Positions 1-9,191 are shown, numbered from the stretch's first letter. The stretch: 15,039 bases of DNA from JAPLVB01 sp964353635 (GCA_964353635.1 CAYGVS010000025.1:1-15039), one strand, 5' to 3'. Program-made: numbers and translations. Notes: generated by a model from the letters alone, not told the origin.

Positions 1-2
1 TA

Positions 3-3000
3 AACCAGATAGGAGAAATTTTGGTTTCAGGTATAACGCAGTCCCAGGGCTATACATTCACAACTAATACCAACTTCACCAATCTAGGGCCAGCAAACAT
101 GTACACAGCAAACATGACAGCTTATACCGACCCCTCAGGCACTCTTACATTCAACAACAGCACATTGATAACATGCGGAAACCTCACCCTCAATCAGACA
201 TGCTACCGGACCTTGAACATAACCGTGCCAGCCGCAACGCCACCGACTATAATCAAACTCTATGTCAACGGGACCTGGACCAACCCTGAAAGAACAACTA
301 ACCTTACACAGAACACGACAGACATATACATAGCATCAAACCCCATACTCGAGATATTGGAAACCTCAATCCAGAATGTCACTCCACACCAGCAAACAAC
401 ATACGTCAGCAACATTACTGTCGTCTCATCCGGAAACGATGCCGTTACTGGCGTATTGCTTAGCCTTGTTGGCGGGACGTTGGCCCTTGATTGTCCGCAA
501 TGCATAGTATCACTTGTCCCAGGGAGTTGGGGATATCTTCCAGCAGGCTATAATTTCACCACAGACGTCACAGTAACTGTGCCTGCAGGCCAGACGCCAG
601 GATATTACTGGACATATATAAGAGCCTCCTCCAGCAATACCGGATTTGACAACTGCCTTATGAACATAAGCGTGCCTGTAAACACATCTTGGATAAGATC
701 TCCCCAGACGTTTGGAACCTTCCTTGGCCAGCCAAACACGCAGGGTTCAGTCGGCAACCTAACAATAATCAACACAGGAAACATGCTTCTGGCATTCAGG
801 ATATATAAGACAGAAAACGGTTCCGACATGGTTACGATATCTCCCGATTTCTTCACTGTGGACAGGCAGGTATCAAGGCAGTCTTCAGTATCCTACACAG
901 TTCCTCTCTCGAAGCCCTATGGAATGTATTACGTAAGGCTGCTCATAAGGAACGACAGCGCAACACCCACCGAGTATGTCTCGGCCTTCTGGATAAACGT
1001 CACTGACATGCCTCCAAACATAACGAATGTTAACATTAACCCGACAACATTCGAGCTCATATACGAAAACGTCAACATAAGCGCAACTATAACGGACAAC
1101 ACCAATGTCAGCAGTGCATGGATAAAGGTCATGAGGCCTGGGGATACGTATTACGTAAACGCCTCCAAGTCCATACATAACGATTCCTTGTCAGACTCAG
1201 GGCTTAATTACACGGAAACCATAACAACCAGCTACGAGCCCTTAATGCAATACTTTAATGTAACCATATCAAATTCCAACGGCACCACAATATACGCATA
1301 CGTACAGGTCAACGAAGTAGTGGTTGCAAGCAATCAGTCGATATCCAACGGGTCCAATTTCACCGTAGATGCCAAGGCATATGGCGTCACTTTCAACCTT
1401 CCTGGAAGCCAAACAATAAACGTTACGATAAGAAACCAGAATGGCGTTTTGAATGAAGCCAACTATTCAACATATATCTCCTACAGCGTCGCAGACCAGA
1501 ACTATTATACGTACACGATGTCGGCAAACGGCTCAAATTACTCCACCGTATACAACACAAGCATAAACGGCATCCATTATCTCAGGATATGCGCAAACGA
1601 TACCCAAGGATATACCGGATGCACTGAATCAACAGCACTTACCGCCGCGGGTCAAACCCCAATGAACATACTACAGAACATAAGCAGCATCAATATAACC
1701 AATATAACTATTTACACAGGGAGCTCCTTTGCTGTCAACTTCAGCCTGAATCCGCAGGACGCAAGGGCATACAACGTAACAGCCAGCACAAGCGTTCCCC
1801 AGAACTGGTCAGCATATTACTCCTACTATAGCTTCGGGAATATACTAAAATACAGCAGCAGATACAACACCTCGACAATAACAGTTCCTGCCAACACATC
1901 CCCGGGAACATATTATGCTAGCATAAGCTCAAACTGGACAAATCTGGACAGCACGCCTGGCTACAACTCAACAGCAATACAAGTTATCGTAACACCCAAT
2001 CCTTTAATAAACATCGTTGAAGACAACCGGTCAGCTGTGATAAGCGGGGGCAACACGAAGAATGTCACATTCACCCTTATGTCAATAGGAAACTCTAATG
2101 CAACAAACATATCATTCTATTGCATATCGGATGTTGTCTGCCTGAACTTCACAATCAATTTCGCACCCTCGAACATAAGCAGTATGCCGCCATGGAATTC
2201 CACAACATTCAGCGTTAATGTTACAGTCCCGAACAACTTCCCTACAGGAGTATACAACGGTCAGATAAAGGCTAACGCCACTGGGGGCATATACGACACT
2301 GCAAACATATCCATATTCGTTCCCATAAACCTCTCTTGGACACAGACACCCACATCCATAACAAAGAATGTCATACAAGGAACAGCTGGAAAGCTCGAAG
2401 ACATAACAATACGCAACACAGGAAACGCGTACATCACACTGGGTGTAACTAGTCTTGGAAACGGGACCAGCTACATAAAGATAAACACATCACAACTGAG
2501 CATGCCTATAGACACTTATGCAACAATAGGGGTTAACTACACCGCGCCAGTTATCACTTCTCTAAGAACGTATACTTCTGAAGTGATGACAATAAACACA
2601 ACAGCTGACCCAAGCATAAAATCAACTAGCGTAGTTATAAACGTTTATCCATTCTTTGTAAACATTCTTTACCCCACGGAATCCAACCCAATGATAAATC
2701 TTACGGCCGGAGACTGGATAGAGGTTGTAGTAAACGTGACCTACGGAACCTCTCCCGTGACCCAAAACCTTACATGGAGCCTGTCCATGGTGAATACAAG
2801 CGCTACATACCAGGTCAACCTGACATCAATAAACTACTCAGCAGGAGACAGGCTCTGGCATCTTAATTTCTCCGCTCCTAACATGTCCATGGGCTCAGGG
2901 TTTGACATAAATGCGACTGTGACATATGCCATGAGTTCCATCAACATCACACATTCCGACTATGAAGTTAAGGCGATAATCTATACAGATCCCTACCCAC

Positions 3001-5891
3001 CTGAAATTTCAATAGGGGTACCCTCAAGGGTTGCTGCGAACACCAGCACCTACATAAACCTGACAGCAATAGACGGTGGTGGAGTCAAGTACGCAACAAT
3101 GACAGTCTTCTATCCAGACAATTCCTCAGAGTATTTTAACATGACGCTTGTATCAAGGTCTGGCGACACATATCTTTACACATTACTGTTCACCAACACA
3201 AGCCAAATAGGAATTTATGCAGTCACAGGAACAGCCTGCGATCTTTCAAGCAATTGCGGTTCGACATCGACAACCTTTGAGATATACCCTGCAGTCTGGT
3301 TCAGCGGCTATGCTCTTGATGAGGAGAAAAACTACAAGCCGGCTCTTAATGTGACATTTGAATTCTTCATGGCCGGCAGTAACATGTCATTCTTCACCTT
3401 CAGCTCAGATATAAACACAGGATATTACAACAGGAGCATAGATGCGAGAAGCTACGACATTCTTGTGAGCGTATGGAACGAGACCCTTCTGTTCCACAAC
3501 ACTCCCGTACTCTCCGATGTCTACAATCCCGTCGTCTTCGGAAAGATAAGAAACACCCTTATAGGTCCTGGCCTGGTAAAGGCAATATCTGCTGATTCCG
3601 TCCTAAGCTCACCTAACATAACCCTTACAATGGACTATGCAGGTGAGACAGGCATAGTCGAGGATTATCTGGCCATATATCACTGCTCTAGCTGGACGAG
3701 GTACCGCGGATGCAATTCCACATGGTTAAGAATGGACAGCACGACAAACACCACAATATCAAAGGTCTACATAAGCCTGACTAACATAACGGGAGCATAT
3801 GCTCTTGCTCAGTTCATATGCGGTAACCAAGACTGCGAATCCTCTTTCGGTGAATCCGTAGCTAACTGTCCGCAAGACTGCAATGTCACACAGCCTACAC
3901 AACCTCCAAGTGGAGGAGGCGGTGGTGGCGGCGGTGGCGGCGGTGGAGGCGCTGCAGGTGCTGGTGCAGGAGCCGGTGGCGGAGGCGGAGCTGGCGGGGC
4001 GACTGGAGGACAGCCAATACCAGTTGAAATCAAATCCACACTCATGTTCGTTGTGCTAAAGCAGGGTGAGTATGAAATCCATTCCATAGAACTGTTGAAC
4101 AACCTTGCGACAACAGTCAACGCAAGCACAGAAATAACGGGAGATATATTAAAATTCATAACAATGGAAGCCACCCAGTTCACCGTCCAAGGCAGGTCTA
4201 CTGGAGTGATAAAGATAAAGATAGAAGCCCCGCTGACCACGACACCCGGAATATACACTGGGGACATAATAACGTACATTTCAGGGCAGAACATAACTCA
4301 CAAGACGCCAGTCACGATAAAGGTTGAGAAGCTTGAGCAGCCTCTCCTTGACGTCAAGGTGGAAGCTCTAACCAAGTCAATAGAGCCTGGGGGGGAATTC
4401 AAGTACAGGACAACCCTCTTGAACATGGGCGAGACTTCCAAAATAGATGATATCGTGGTTTCCTACACAATCAGAACGCTTTCGGCGGATACAATCATAG
4501 CAAAAATAGAAGAAACCGTAGCAGTCGACCAGAAGATAGCATTCATAAGGAACTTCACCCTCCCAGCAAGCATATCGCAGGAGATATACATTATAGAAGC
4601 CAATGTGACCTACTGGCACGGGAGCAAGTTCGCAACAGCCGTGGACACGTTCGAGGTGATACAGCTTCCGGCACCCCTCGTTGCAATCAGGAACATCTTC
4701 ATGAACTGGATCACGTATGTTGTGCTTCTGGGAGTGATACCGGGCTACTACTTTGGGATCAGGCTCTTCAGGAAGATAAGGGAGAAGAAGGTCAAGAAGG
4801 CCAGGTACATATTCCCGCTTGACATGAAGAAGCTGCCCATGAACAGCCCGACCTCCTTCCCTGTAGGAAAGGTGGCAGAGACGGACGTAGTTGCATACAT
4901 GGACTCCACGCAGCTTTTGACACACGGAATATCAGCAGGCGCCACAGGCTCAGGAAAGTCCGTCTCAGCCATGATAGTATCCGAGGAACTACTAAAGAGG
5001 AAGGTACCGGTGGTAGTCTTCGATCCCACTGCGCAATGGACAGGATTCCTTAGGCCCTGCAGGGATGACAGGATGTTCAAGCTTTATCCGAACTTTGGGC
5101 TCAAGCCAGAAGACGCCAGAAGGTTCAAGGGAAGGATAATCCAGGTAACAGATCCCAACATGAGGATAAACATCACGGAATTCATGAACCCTGGAGAGAT
5201 AAGCATATTCCTACTGAACAAGCTTGAGCCGGCGCAACTGGACGCATTCGTGCAGAACACGATGAACGACATATTCAGGGTGCAGTGGCCAGAAGCCAAG
5301 CAACTCAAAATGTTCATAGTCTACGACGAGGTCCACCGTCTGCTTCCGAAGTACGGAGGAAAGGGCGGATATGTGGCCCTGGAGAGGGGATTCAGGGAGT
5401 TCAGGAAGTGGGGCCTCGGCTTATGGGTCATATCCCAAGTGCTTATGGACTTCAAGGGTACCATAAGGGCTAACATATCCAATGAAATACAGATGAGGAC
5501 CAAGTACACTGGCGACATAAAGAGGGTGAGCCAGAAGTATGGATTCCAGTATGCTTCAACCACCACGAAGCTCAAGACAGGGACCGGTATGGTGCAGAAC
5601 GCGGAATACAACGACGGCAAGCCATACTTCATAGAATTCAGGCCGCTCCTTCACGATACTGGAAGGCTGAGCGAGGAGGAGATTACGGAATATATTAAGT
5701 ACGACAATGAAATTATAAAAATAGAGAAGAAAGTCGCAGAGCTGAAAGCGAAAGGCGCCGACACAGGCGATTTAGAGTTCGAGCTCAAGCTCGCCAAGGA
5801 CAAGGCGAGGCAGACCATGTTCGCGATGGCAAAGACTTACATAGATTCAATAAAGGGCAGGCTTGCCAAGCAAGGAGTGAACGTGGATTGA
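3..5891 (+). CDS. Giant surface protein with Ig/NEW3-like repeats, one membrane helix and a cytoplasmic HerA/VirB4-type ATPase (5' partial)
   Basis: The reading frame is open to the left edge, so the N-terminus and any signal peptide are missing; 1,962 codons are visible. Most of the protein (nt 3-3800) is Thr/Asn/Ser-rich beta-sandwich sequence, very dense in N-x-S/T sequons, with recurring PxxxxPGxY motifs typical of NEW3/CARDB-like and Ig-like repeats. A Cys motif follows at nt 3819-3881 (CGNQDCE...CPQDC), then a Gly/Ala-rich linker (about 3909-4020) and one more NEW3-like domain. A single hydrophobic helix lies at about 4704-4768, followed by a Lys/Arg-rich stretch that predicts a cytoplasmic C-terminus. 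The last 350 residues are a HerA/VirB4-class P-loop ATPase: Walker A GATGSGKS (4938-4961), Walker B with YDEVHRL (DE at 5325-5330), then a REFRKWGLGLWVISQ segment like the HerA arginine-finger and sensor region. Members of this class form ring ATPases that move DNA or proteins. No NurA nuclease gene adjoins it, so DNA-end resection is not indicated. The substrate is unknown. Confidence 0.9.
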   Translation, partial: NQIGEILVSGITQSQGYTFTTNTNFTNLGPANMYTANMTAYTDPSGTLTFNNSTLITCGNLTLNQTCYRTLNITVPAATPPTIIKLYVNGTWTNPERTTNLTQNTTDIYIASNPILEILETSIQNVTPHQQTTYVSNITVVSSGNDAVTGVLLSLVGGTLALDCPQCIVSLVPGSWGYLPAGYNFTTDVTVTVPAGQTPGYYWTYIRASSSNTGFDNCLMNISVPVNTSWIRSPQTFGTFLGQPNTQGSVGNLTIINTGNMLLAFRIYKTENGSDMVTISPDFFTVDRQVSRQSSVSYTVPLSKPYGMYYVRLLIRNDSATPTEYVSAFWINVTDMPPNITNVNINPTTFELIYENVNISATITDNTNVSSAWIKVMRPGDTYYVNASKSIHNDSLSDSGLNYTETITTSYEPLMQYFNVTISNSNGTTIYAYVQVNEVVVASNQSISNGSNFTVDAKAYGVTFNLPGSQTINVTIRNQNGVLNEANYSTYISYSVADQNYYTYTMSANGSNYSTVYNTSINGIHYLRICANDTQGYTGCTESTALTAAGQTPMNILQNISSINITNITIYTGSSFAVNFSLNPQDARAYNVTASTSVPQNWSAYYSYYSFGNILKYSSRYNTSTITVPANTSPGTYYASISSNWTNLDSTPGYNSTAIQVIVTPNPLINIVEDNRSAVISGGNTKNVTFTLMSIGNSNATNISFYCISDVVCLNFTINFAPSNISSMPPWNSTTFSVNVTVPNNFPTGVYNGQIKANATGGIYDTANISIFVPINLSWTQTPTSITKNVIQGTAGKLEDITIRNTGNAYITLGVTSLGNGTSYIKINTSQLSMPIDTYATIGVNYTAPVITSLRTYTSEVMTINTTADPSIKSTSVVINVYPFFVNILYPTESNPMINLTAGDWIEVVVNVTYGTSPVTQNLTWSLSMVNTSATYQVNLTSINYSAGDRLWHLNFSAPNMSMGSGFDINATVTYAMSSINITHSDYEVKAIIYTDPYPPEISIGVPSRVAANTSTYINLTAIDGGGVKYATMTVFYPDNSSEYFNMTLVSRSGDTYLYTLLFTNTSQIGIYAVTGTACDLSSNCGSTSTTFEIYPAVWFSGYALDEEKNYKPALNVTFEFFMAGSNMSFFTFSSDINTGYYNRSIDARSYDILVSVWNETLLFHNTPVLSDVYNPVVFGKIRNTLIGPGLVKAISADSVLSSPNITLTMDYAGETGIVEDYLAIYHCSSWTRYRGCNSTWLRMDSTTNTTISKVYISLTNITGAYALAQFICGNQDCESSFGESVANCPQDCNVTQPTQPPSGGGGGGGGGGGGGAAGAGAGAGGGGGAGGATGGQPIPVEIKSTLMFVVLKQGEYEIHSIELLNNLATTVNASTEITGDILKFITMEATQFTVQGRSTGVIKIKIEAPLTTTPGIYTGDIITYISGQNITHKTPVTIKVEKLEQPLLDVKVEALTKSIEPGGEFKYRTTLLNMGETSKIDDIVVSYTIRTLSADTIIAKIEETVAVDQKIAFIRNFTLPASISQEIYIIEANVTYWHGSKFATAVDTFEVIQLPAPLVAIRNIFMNWITYVVLLGVIPGYYFGIRLFRKIREKKVKKARYIFPLDMKKLPMNSPTSFPVGKVAETDVVAYMDSTQLLTHGISAGATGSGKSVSAMIVSEELLKRKVPVVVFDPTAQWTGFLRPCRDDRMFKLYPNFGLKPEDARRFKGRIIQVTDPNMRINITEFMNPGEISIFLLNKLEPAQLDAFVQNTMNDIFRVQWPEAKQLKMFIVYDEVHRLLPKYGGKGGYVALERGFREFRKWGLGLWVISQVLMDFKGTIRANISNEIQMRTKYTGDIKRVSQKYGFQYASTTTKLKTGTGMVQNAEYNDGKPYFIEFRPLLHDTGRLSEEEITEYIKYDNEIIKIEKKVAELKAKGADTGDLEFELKLAKDKARQTMFAMAKTYIDSIKGRLAKQGVNVD

Positions 5892-5929
5892 GTGCACGAA
5901 ACAACCGCTTGAATTTGATCAGTGATTGA

Positions 5930-7573
5930 ATGGCAAAAAAAGAAGACCCAGAAGAGCTCCAACGGCAGAAGGAGGATATAGAGAATCTGCTCTCTTCCCT
6001 GGAAACTGCCTTTTCCGAGGGAAGCATAACGCAAGAGCACTATAACGAGGTCAAGCAGAAGAACCTAGCCAAGCTGGAGGAGATAAAGAAGAAGCTCCCG
6101 TCACAGCCAAAGAAGCAGGAGCCACCTCAGGAAGCAGAGTCTGCCCAATCTCCAGAGGAACCCGCAGGCAAAGAGCAGAAGAAACCGAAAAAGCAGGAGC
6201 AGCAGAAGGAGGCTCCAGCTGAATCTCCAACCGTCAAGGAGTCGCCAAAAGATGCGCTAAAGGAGGGGGACAAGAAAGGCATGCTGGACACCCTTTCGGA
6301 AAGGCTAAAAGGCCAGAAGGATGAGGATGCAGAAAGAGTCAAAGATAAAATAGTCATGGAGCTCTCACCCAAGATGGACAAGATGAACGTCAAGATAGTC
6401 AAGCTCAAGGCCTTCGTGGACGCGCTCAAGGAGGAAAAGGGAGGCGACAGGGAGGCAATACAGAGGATTACGGAAGAGGTTGGGGAGGCTCGCTCCATCA
6501 CGAGCAACATGGAAGGCAGGATGAGCGAGATAGAGATGAAGCTTGAGGACGTCTCCGAAACCATTGCCGACCTCAAGCCCCAGAGATTCGCCAAGGAACT
6601 CCAGAAGAAGGAGGAAGAGATTAAGATGCACGAGGCACGGCTGGATAAGCTAGATGACATGAATTCCACCATCCTGAAGCGCGTGAACCAGATACAGATC
6701 ATCCTGGAGAAGCTGGGGAACATAGAGAGTATAGCCGACATGACCAAGGACATATCCAAAAAACTGGTGTCTATAGACGACAAGGAGAAGAAGATAACCA
6801 GGCTCGCGGACAAGATTGACAGCATGTTTGTTGAGTTAAACAAGAGGCTGGAAGAGTTCATGTTCTACAAGGCGAAGCAGGATTCGCTTGACGACCTCAT
6901 GAAGGAGACTTTAAAGTCAATTGATGAGCTCACAACCAAGCTCACCCGGTATGCCGAGAAGGATGACTTGGAGCTGCTCAGGGACACTTTGGAGAACAAG
7001 ATAAACACGATCTCCAAGGAAAGCGCCGTTCAGGCTCCGTCTGCTGCGTTGCAGGTCCAGCAGGACAGATCGGGAATAGAGGCGCTCATGAAGCTGCTTG
7101 AGGAACAGTACAAAAAGGGGCAGATTTCAAAGAAAGACTACGAAAAAGCAAGGGATGCGAACATGAAGAAGCTGAAAGAGATGGGCGACCAGAAGCCTCA
7201 GCAATCCCCGCCTCCGGCTCCAATATCCGCAGAGCCTGAAACTCCCGCGGATGCACAGGCCCAGGAAGAGGTTCCAGAAACTTTACCAGAAACCAAGACC
7301 GAATCCCAGATAGCCAGTTTACAACCCGCACCTTCCGAGGAGAAAAAGCCAGAACAGGTCCAAGAGACCACAAAACCTGCCAAAGAGAAGAAAGAGCCTG
7401 TGGTAGTAAAGGAGGAGAAATTAGTCTCCAGGCCCGAGACTGCAAGGGAAAAGCCTGTGGACAAAAAGAAGAAGATGCTGTCCGACCTTGAGGACTCCTT
7501 CAGAAAAGGCCTGATAAGCCAGAAGGCCTATGAGGCAACCCAGAGGATAATAATGTCCAAGAAGATGATTTAA
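5930..7573 (+). CDS. Coiled-coil protein with three SHOCT-like helical hairpins
   Basis: 547 residues, Lys/Glu-rich, with no signal peptide or membrane segment, so probably cytoplasmic. Three copies of a short helical-hairpin motif of the form LxxLExxFxxGxIxxxxYExxxxxxxxK are visible: near residues 12-57 (FSEGSITQEHYNEV), 382-420 (YKKGQISKKDYEKA) and 511-547 (FRKGLISQKAYEAT). These resemble SHOCT domains, which often sit at protein ends and are thought to mediate oligomerisation. Between them are two Pro/Gln/Glu low-complexity linkers (about 58-110 and 423-505) and a long heptad-patterned coiled coil (about 115-370). It starts 38 bp after the ATPase gene on the same strand and is probably cotranscribed. 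A tether or scaffold for the ATPase ring is a reasonable inference, but nothing in the sequence proves it. The ATG at 5930 has a weak GTGAT-type ribosome site just upstream. Confidence 0.85.
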   Translation: MAKKEDPEELQRQKEDIENLLSSLETAFSEGSITQEHYNEVKQKNLAKLEEIKKKLPSQPKKQEPPQEAESAQSPEEPAGKEQKKPKKQEQQKEAPAESPTVKESPKDALKEGDKKGMLDTLSERLKGQKDEDAERVKDKIVMELSPKMDKMNVKIVKLKAFVDALKEEKGGDREAIQRITEEVGEARSITSNMEGRMSEIEMKLEDVSETIADLKPQRFAKELQKKEEEIKMHEARLDKLDDMNSTILKRVNQIQIILEKLGNIESIADMTKDISKKLVSIDDKEKKITRLADKIDSMFVELNKRLEEFMFYKAKQDSLDDLMKETLKSIDELTTKLTRYAEKDDLELLRDTLENKINTISKESAVQAPSAALQVQQDRSGIEALMKLLEEQYKKGQISKKDYEKARDANMKKLKEMGDQKPQQSPPPAPISAEPETPADAQAQEEVPETLPETKTESQIASLQPAPSEEKKPEQVQETTKPAKEKKEPVVVKEEKLVSRPETAREKPVDKKKKMLSDLEDSFRKGLISQKAYEATQRIIMSKKMI

Positions 7574-7590
7574 GAGATAAAGTGTTCTGC

Positions 7591-8055
7591 ATGAAAAACA
7601 AGGAATCCGTACTCGCTGTGTTTTCCATAATGCTTTTGCTCTGGATAATCCTGTCAGGCTTCAGCTTCGAGGAGCTCATTGCAGGCACGGTGGCAGCAAT
7701 AATAGTCTCCTTCATGAGCTACCGACTCTTCACATGGGACAGGACGTATCCAAGGAGATTCCTCTGGCTGCTTGCCTACATACCCTACTACATTTACGCC
7801 GAGATAGTCTCGCATGCCCAAGTGATGTCAATGATAGTCACAGGAAAGATAAACCCCGGAATAGTCGAGATAAGCAACCCGCACAAATCCGATTACGGGA
7901 CAACGGCCCTGGCGAACTCCATAACAATGACACCAGGCACCCTTACCCTAGAGACAGGAGAATCCAGCCTTTATGTCCATTGCATCAGAATGAAAAGTGA
8001 CAAGCAATCTATAATTCAGGGATTTGAAAGGTTCCTGGGGAGGGTGTGGCCATGA
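7591..8055 (+). CDS. mnhE: Mrp-type Na+(cation)/H+ antiporter subunit E
   Basis: 154 residues, the usual size for MnhE/MrpE. The N-terminal half has two to three hydrophobic helices (LAVFSIMLLLWIILSG; LIAGTVAAIIVSFMSY; FLWLLAYIPYYIYAEIV). The C-terminal half has the family signature NSITMTPGTLTLE followed by LYVHCI. Subunit E is a small membrane component of the multisubunit Mrp/Mnh antiporter, needed for assembly and activity rather than being the ion channel itself. I chose the ATG at 7591. An in-frame GTG at 7582 would add three residues, and neither has a strong ribosome site. The stop overlaps the mnhF start (ATGA at 8052-8055), which implies translational coupling. Confidence 0.92.
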   Translation: MKNKESVLAVFSIMLLLWIILSGFSFEELIAGTVAAIIVSFMSYRLFTWDRTYPRRFLWLLAYIPYYIYAEIVSHAQVMSMIVTGKINPGIVEISNPHKSDYGTTALANSITMTPGTLTLETGESSLYVHCIRMKSDKQSIIQGFERFLGRVWP

Positions 8056-8309
8056 CCTATGAGATTCCCATCTACCTGCTGCTGACAGCCTCGGCCTTGT
8101 GCCTTATCAGGGTGTTCAGGGGACCCTCAATCCCAGACAGGGTCTTGGCAACAGACACCTTTGCCTCCATAATAGTCTCCATAATAGTCCTGCTTTCCCT
8201 GGAAACGAACGATTTCCTCATGGACGTGGCAATAGTCTACGCAATCCTTGGCTTTACAGGGACTATTGGGATTTCGAAATTCCTGGAGGGCAGGAAGCTC
8301 GGTGAATGA
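8052..8309 (+). CDS. mnhF: Mrp-type Na+(cation)/H+ antiporter subunit F
   Basis: 85 residues, typical for MnhF/MrpF. Three hydrophobic helices are visible: IPIYLLLTASALCLIRVF, FASIIVSIIVLLSLE, and VAIVYAILGFTGTIGISKFL. The family motif RGPSIPDRVLATDT lies between helices one and two. The start is the ATG at 8052, inside the ATGA overlap with mnhE, preceded by a purine-rich GGGAGGGTG ribosome site. An in-frame GTG at 8046 is less likely. It is a small membrane subunit of the same complex as its two neighbours. Confidence 0.93.
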   Translation: MTYEIPIYLLLTASALCLIRVFRGPSIPDRVLATDTFASIIVSIIVLLSLETNDFLMDVAIVYAILGFTGTIGISKFLEGRKLGE

Positions 8310-8310
8310 A

Positions 8311-8751
8311 ATGATAGGATTTCCTTTGATAATCCTTGGCTCCATGATTTCAATTATAGGGGCCCTTGGCCTTTTGCGATTCCCTGACATATACACGAGA
8401 ACCCACGCCCAGACTGTGGTGAATGTGGGAGGCACGTGCATGATACTTGTCGGTGTTTTCCTGGAAGCCCCGTTCCTTTCCCTTTACTCTGCAAAGTCCA
8501 TCCTGCTCATAATTTTCATCTTCCTTACCTCTCCAGTAGGTACGCATGCCATCGCCAGGGCTGCCTACAAGTCTGGTGTGAAGCCCAGGAAGATTCAGGA
8601 AGACGAGCTGGGTTACAAGATAGCCTCTCTCGAGAAGCCCAAGGAGCAGGAAAAGCCAAAGGCCAAGAGGCGCAAAATCACGCCTGCAGACGCCATAAGG
8701 AAAACCAAGGAGCGTATAAGGAAGCATTTCCCGCAAAAGGATGACTGGTAG
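8311..8751 (+). CDS. mnhG: Mrp-type Na+(cation)/H+ antiporter subunit G with a charged C-terminal tail
   Basis: 146 residues. The first 95 are a clear MnhG/MrpG: three hydrophobic helices and the family motif GLLRFPDIYTRTHAQT. Family members are often about 100-120 residues. Here a Lys-rich tail of about 50 residues follows (from GVKPRKIQEDELG to the end, with PKEQEKPKAKRRK), probably cytoplasmic and of unknown role. The ATG at 8311 has a GGTGA ribosome site at 8301-8305, ideally spaced and lying inside the end of mnhF, so I prefer it to any upstream start. The stop is 1 bp before the histone start. No genes for the large subunits A, B, C or D are in the window, so the rest of the complex must be encoded elsewhere if the complex is complete. 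Confidence 0.92.
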   Translation: MIGFPLIILGSMISIIGALGLLRFPDIYTRTHAQTVVNVGGTCMILVGVFLEAPFLSLYSAKSILLIIFIFLTSPVGTHAIARAAYKSGVKPRKIQEDELGYKIASLEKPKEQEKPKAKRRKITPADAIRKTKERIRKHFPQKDDW

Positions 8752-8752
8752 C

Positions 8753-8989
8753 ATGAGGACAACGGAATTCCCCTACACACCATTCGGAAGGATTTCCAAG
8801 GACGCAGGAGCGAAGCGCATCTCGGACTTGGCCCTGAAAGCAATCAGGGACATGGTGCTGGAAGAGGCTGATGAGAAATCCAGGCAGATAGCCACCATCG
8901 CCGAGCACTCAGGCAGGAAGACCATAATGAGGAAGGACGTGCTTTTCGTCCTGAAAAAGAAAAATGCATCAGTGATTTCAAACGAATGA
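8753..8989 (+). CDS. Archaeal histone
   Basis: 78 residues with a single histone fold (alpha1-loop-alpha2-loop-alpha3), the standard size for archaeal HMf-type histones. Recognisable segments are PFGRISKDAGAKRISD, the long central helix ALKAIRDMVLEEADEKSRQI, and HSGRKTIMRKDV, with the GRKT loop that contacts DNA in this family. It forms dimers that wrap or compact DNA. I chose the ATG at 8753, which has AGGATGA upstream within the end of mnhG. An ATG at 8741 would add four residues but overlaps that ribosome site. It is the last gene of the putative operon, 1 bp after mnhG, an unexpected partner for antiporter genes. Confidence 0.93.
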   Translation: MRTTEFPYTPFGRISKDAGAKRISDLALKAIRDMVLEEADEKSRQIATIAEHSGRKTIMRKDVLFVLKKKNASVISNE

Positions 8990-8999
8990 GAGGAGACAT

Positions 9000-9191
9000 T
9001 TACTTCTTAGATCGATGATAAGTCACATGTCCCTTCTCATCTATCCTTTCTTCAAATGGTTTCACAGAGAGGCCCAAGTTTTTTAGCTTTTCATAGAGAC
9101 CGGTCTTTGGGTTATACACCTGTCCTGGCAGACTAAGTCTCATCTCAGAATCAAGCTCTAAAGCAGCCTTCAATTCGCTTTTTGTCAGCAT
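9000..9191 (-). CDS. Small protein of unknown function
   Basis: 63 residues from the ATG at 9191 (MLTKSELKAALEL...). An ATG at 9197 and a GTG at 9206 are in frame. A TATA-like element on this strand (9211-9218) lies about 24 bp before 9191, which fits a leaderless or nearly leaderless mRNA starting at 9191 or 9197. The sequence is soluble and mixed-charge, with a segment YNPKTGLYEKLKNLGL and a Lys-rich end. I do not recognise a family. It lies 10 bp from the convergent histone stop and 18 bp downstream of deoxyhypusine synthase, but with its own promoter. Confidence 0.6.
   Translation of the reverse strand: MLTKSELKAALELDSEMRLSLPGQVYNPKTGLYEKLKNLGLSVKPFEERIDEKGHVTYHRSKK

Noticed and set aside
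3909..4020. A tandem repeat or CRISPR-like array in the GGN-rich stretch
   Set aside because: It is low-complexity codon repetition encoding a Gly/Ala linker, without regular repeat-spacer units.
3809..4294. A 161-codon minus-strand frame with long proline runs
   Set aside because: It is the antisense of the Gly-rich linker and NEW3-like domain of the giant surface protein; the prolines are GGN codons read backwards.
6127..6861. A 244-codon minus-strand frame rich in Ser, Leu and Phe
   Set aside because: It is antisense to the Lys/Glu-rich coiled coil, whose codon pattern leaves the opposite strand open.
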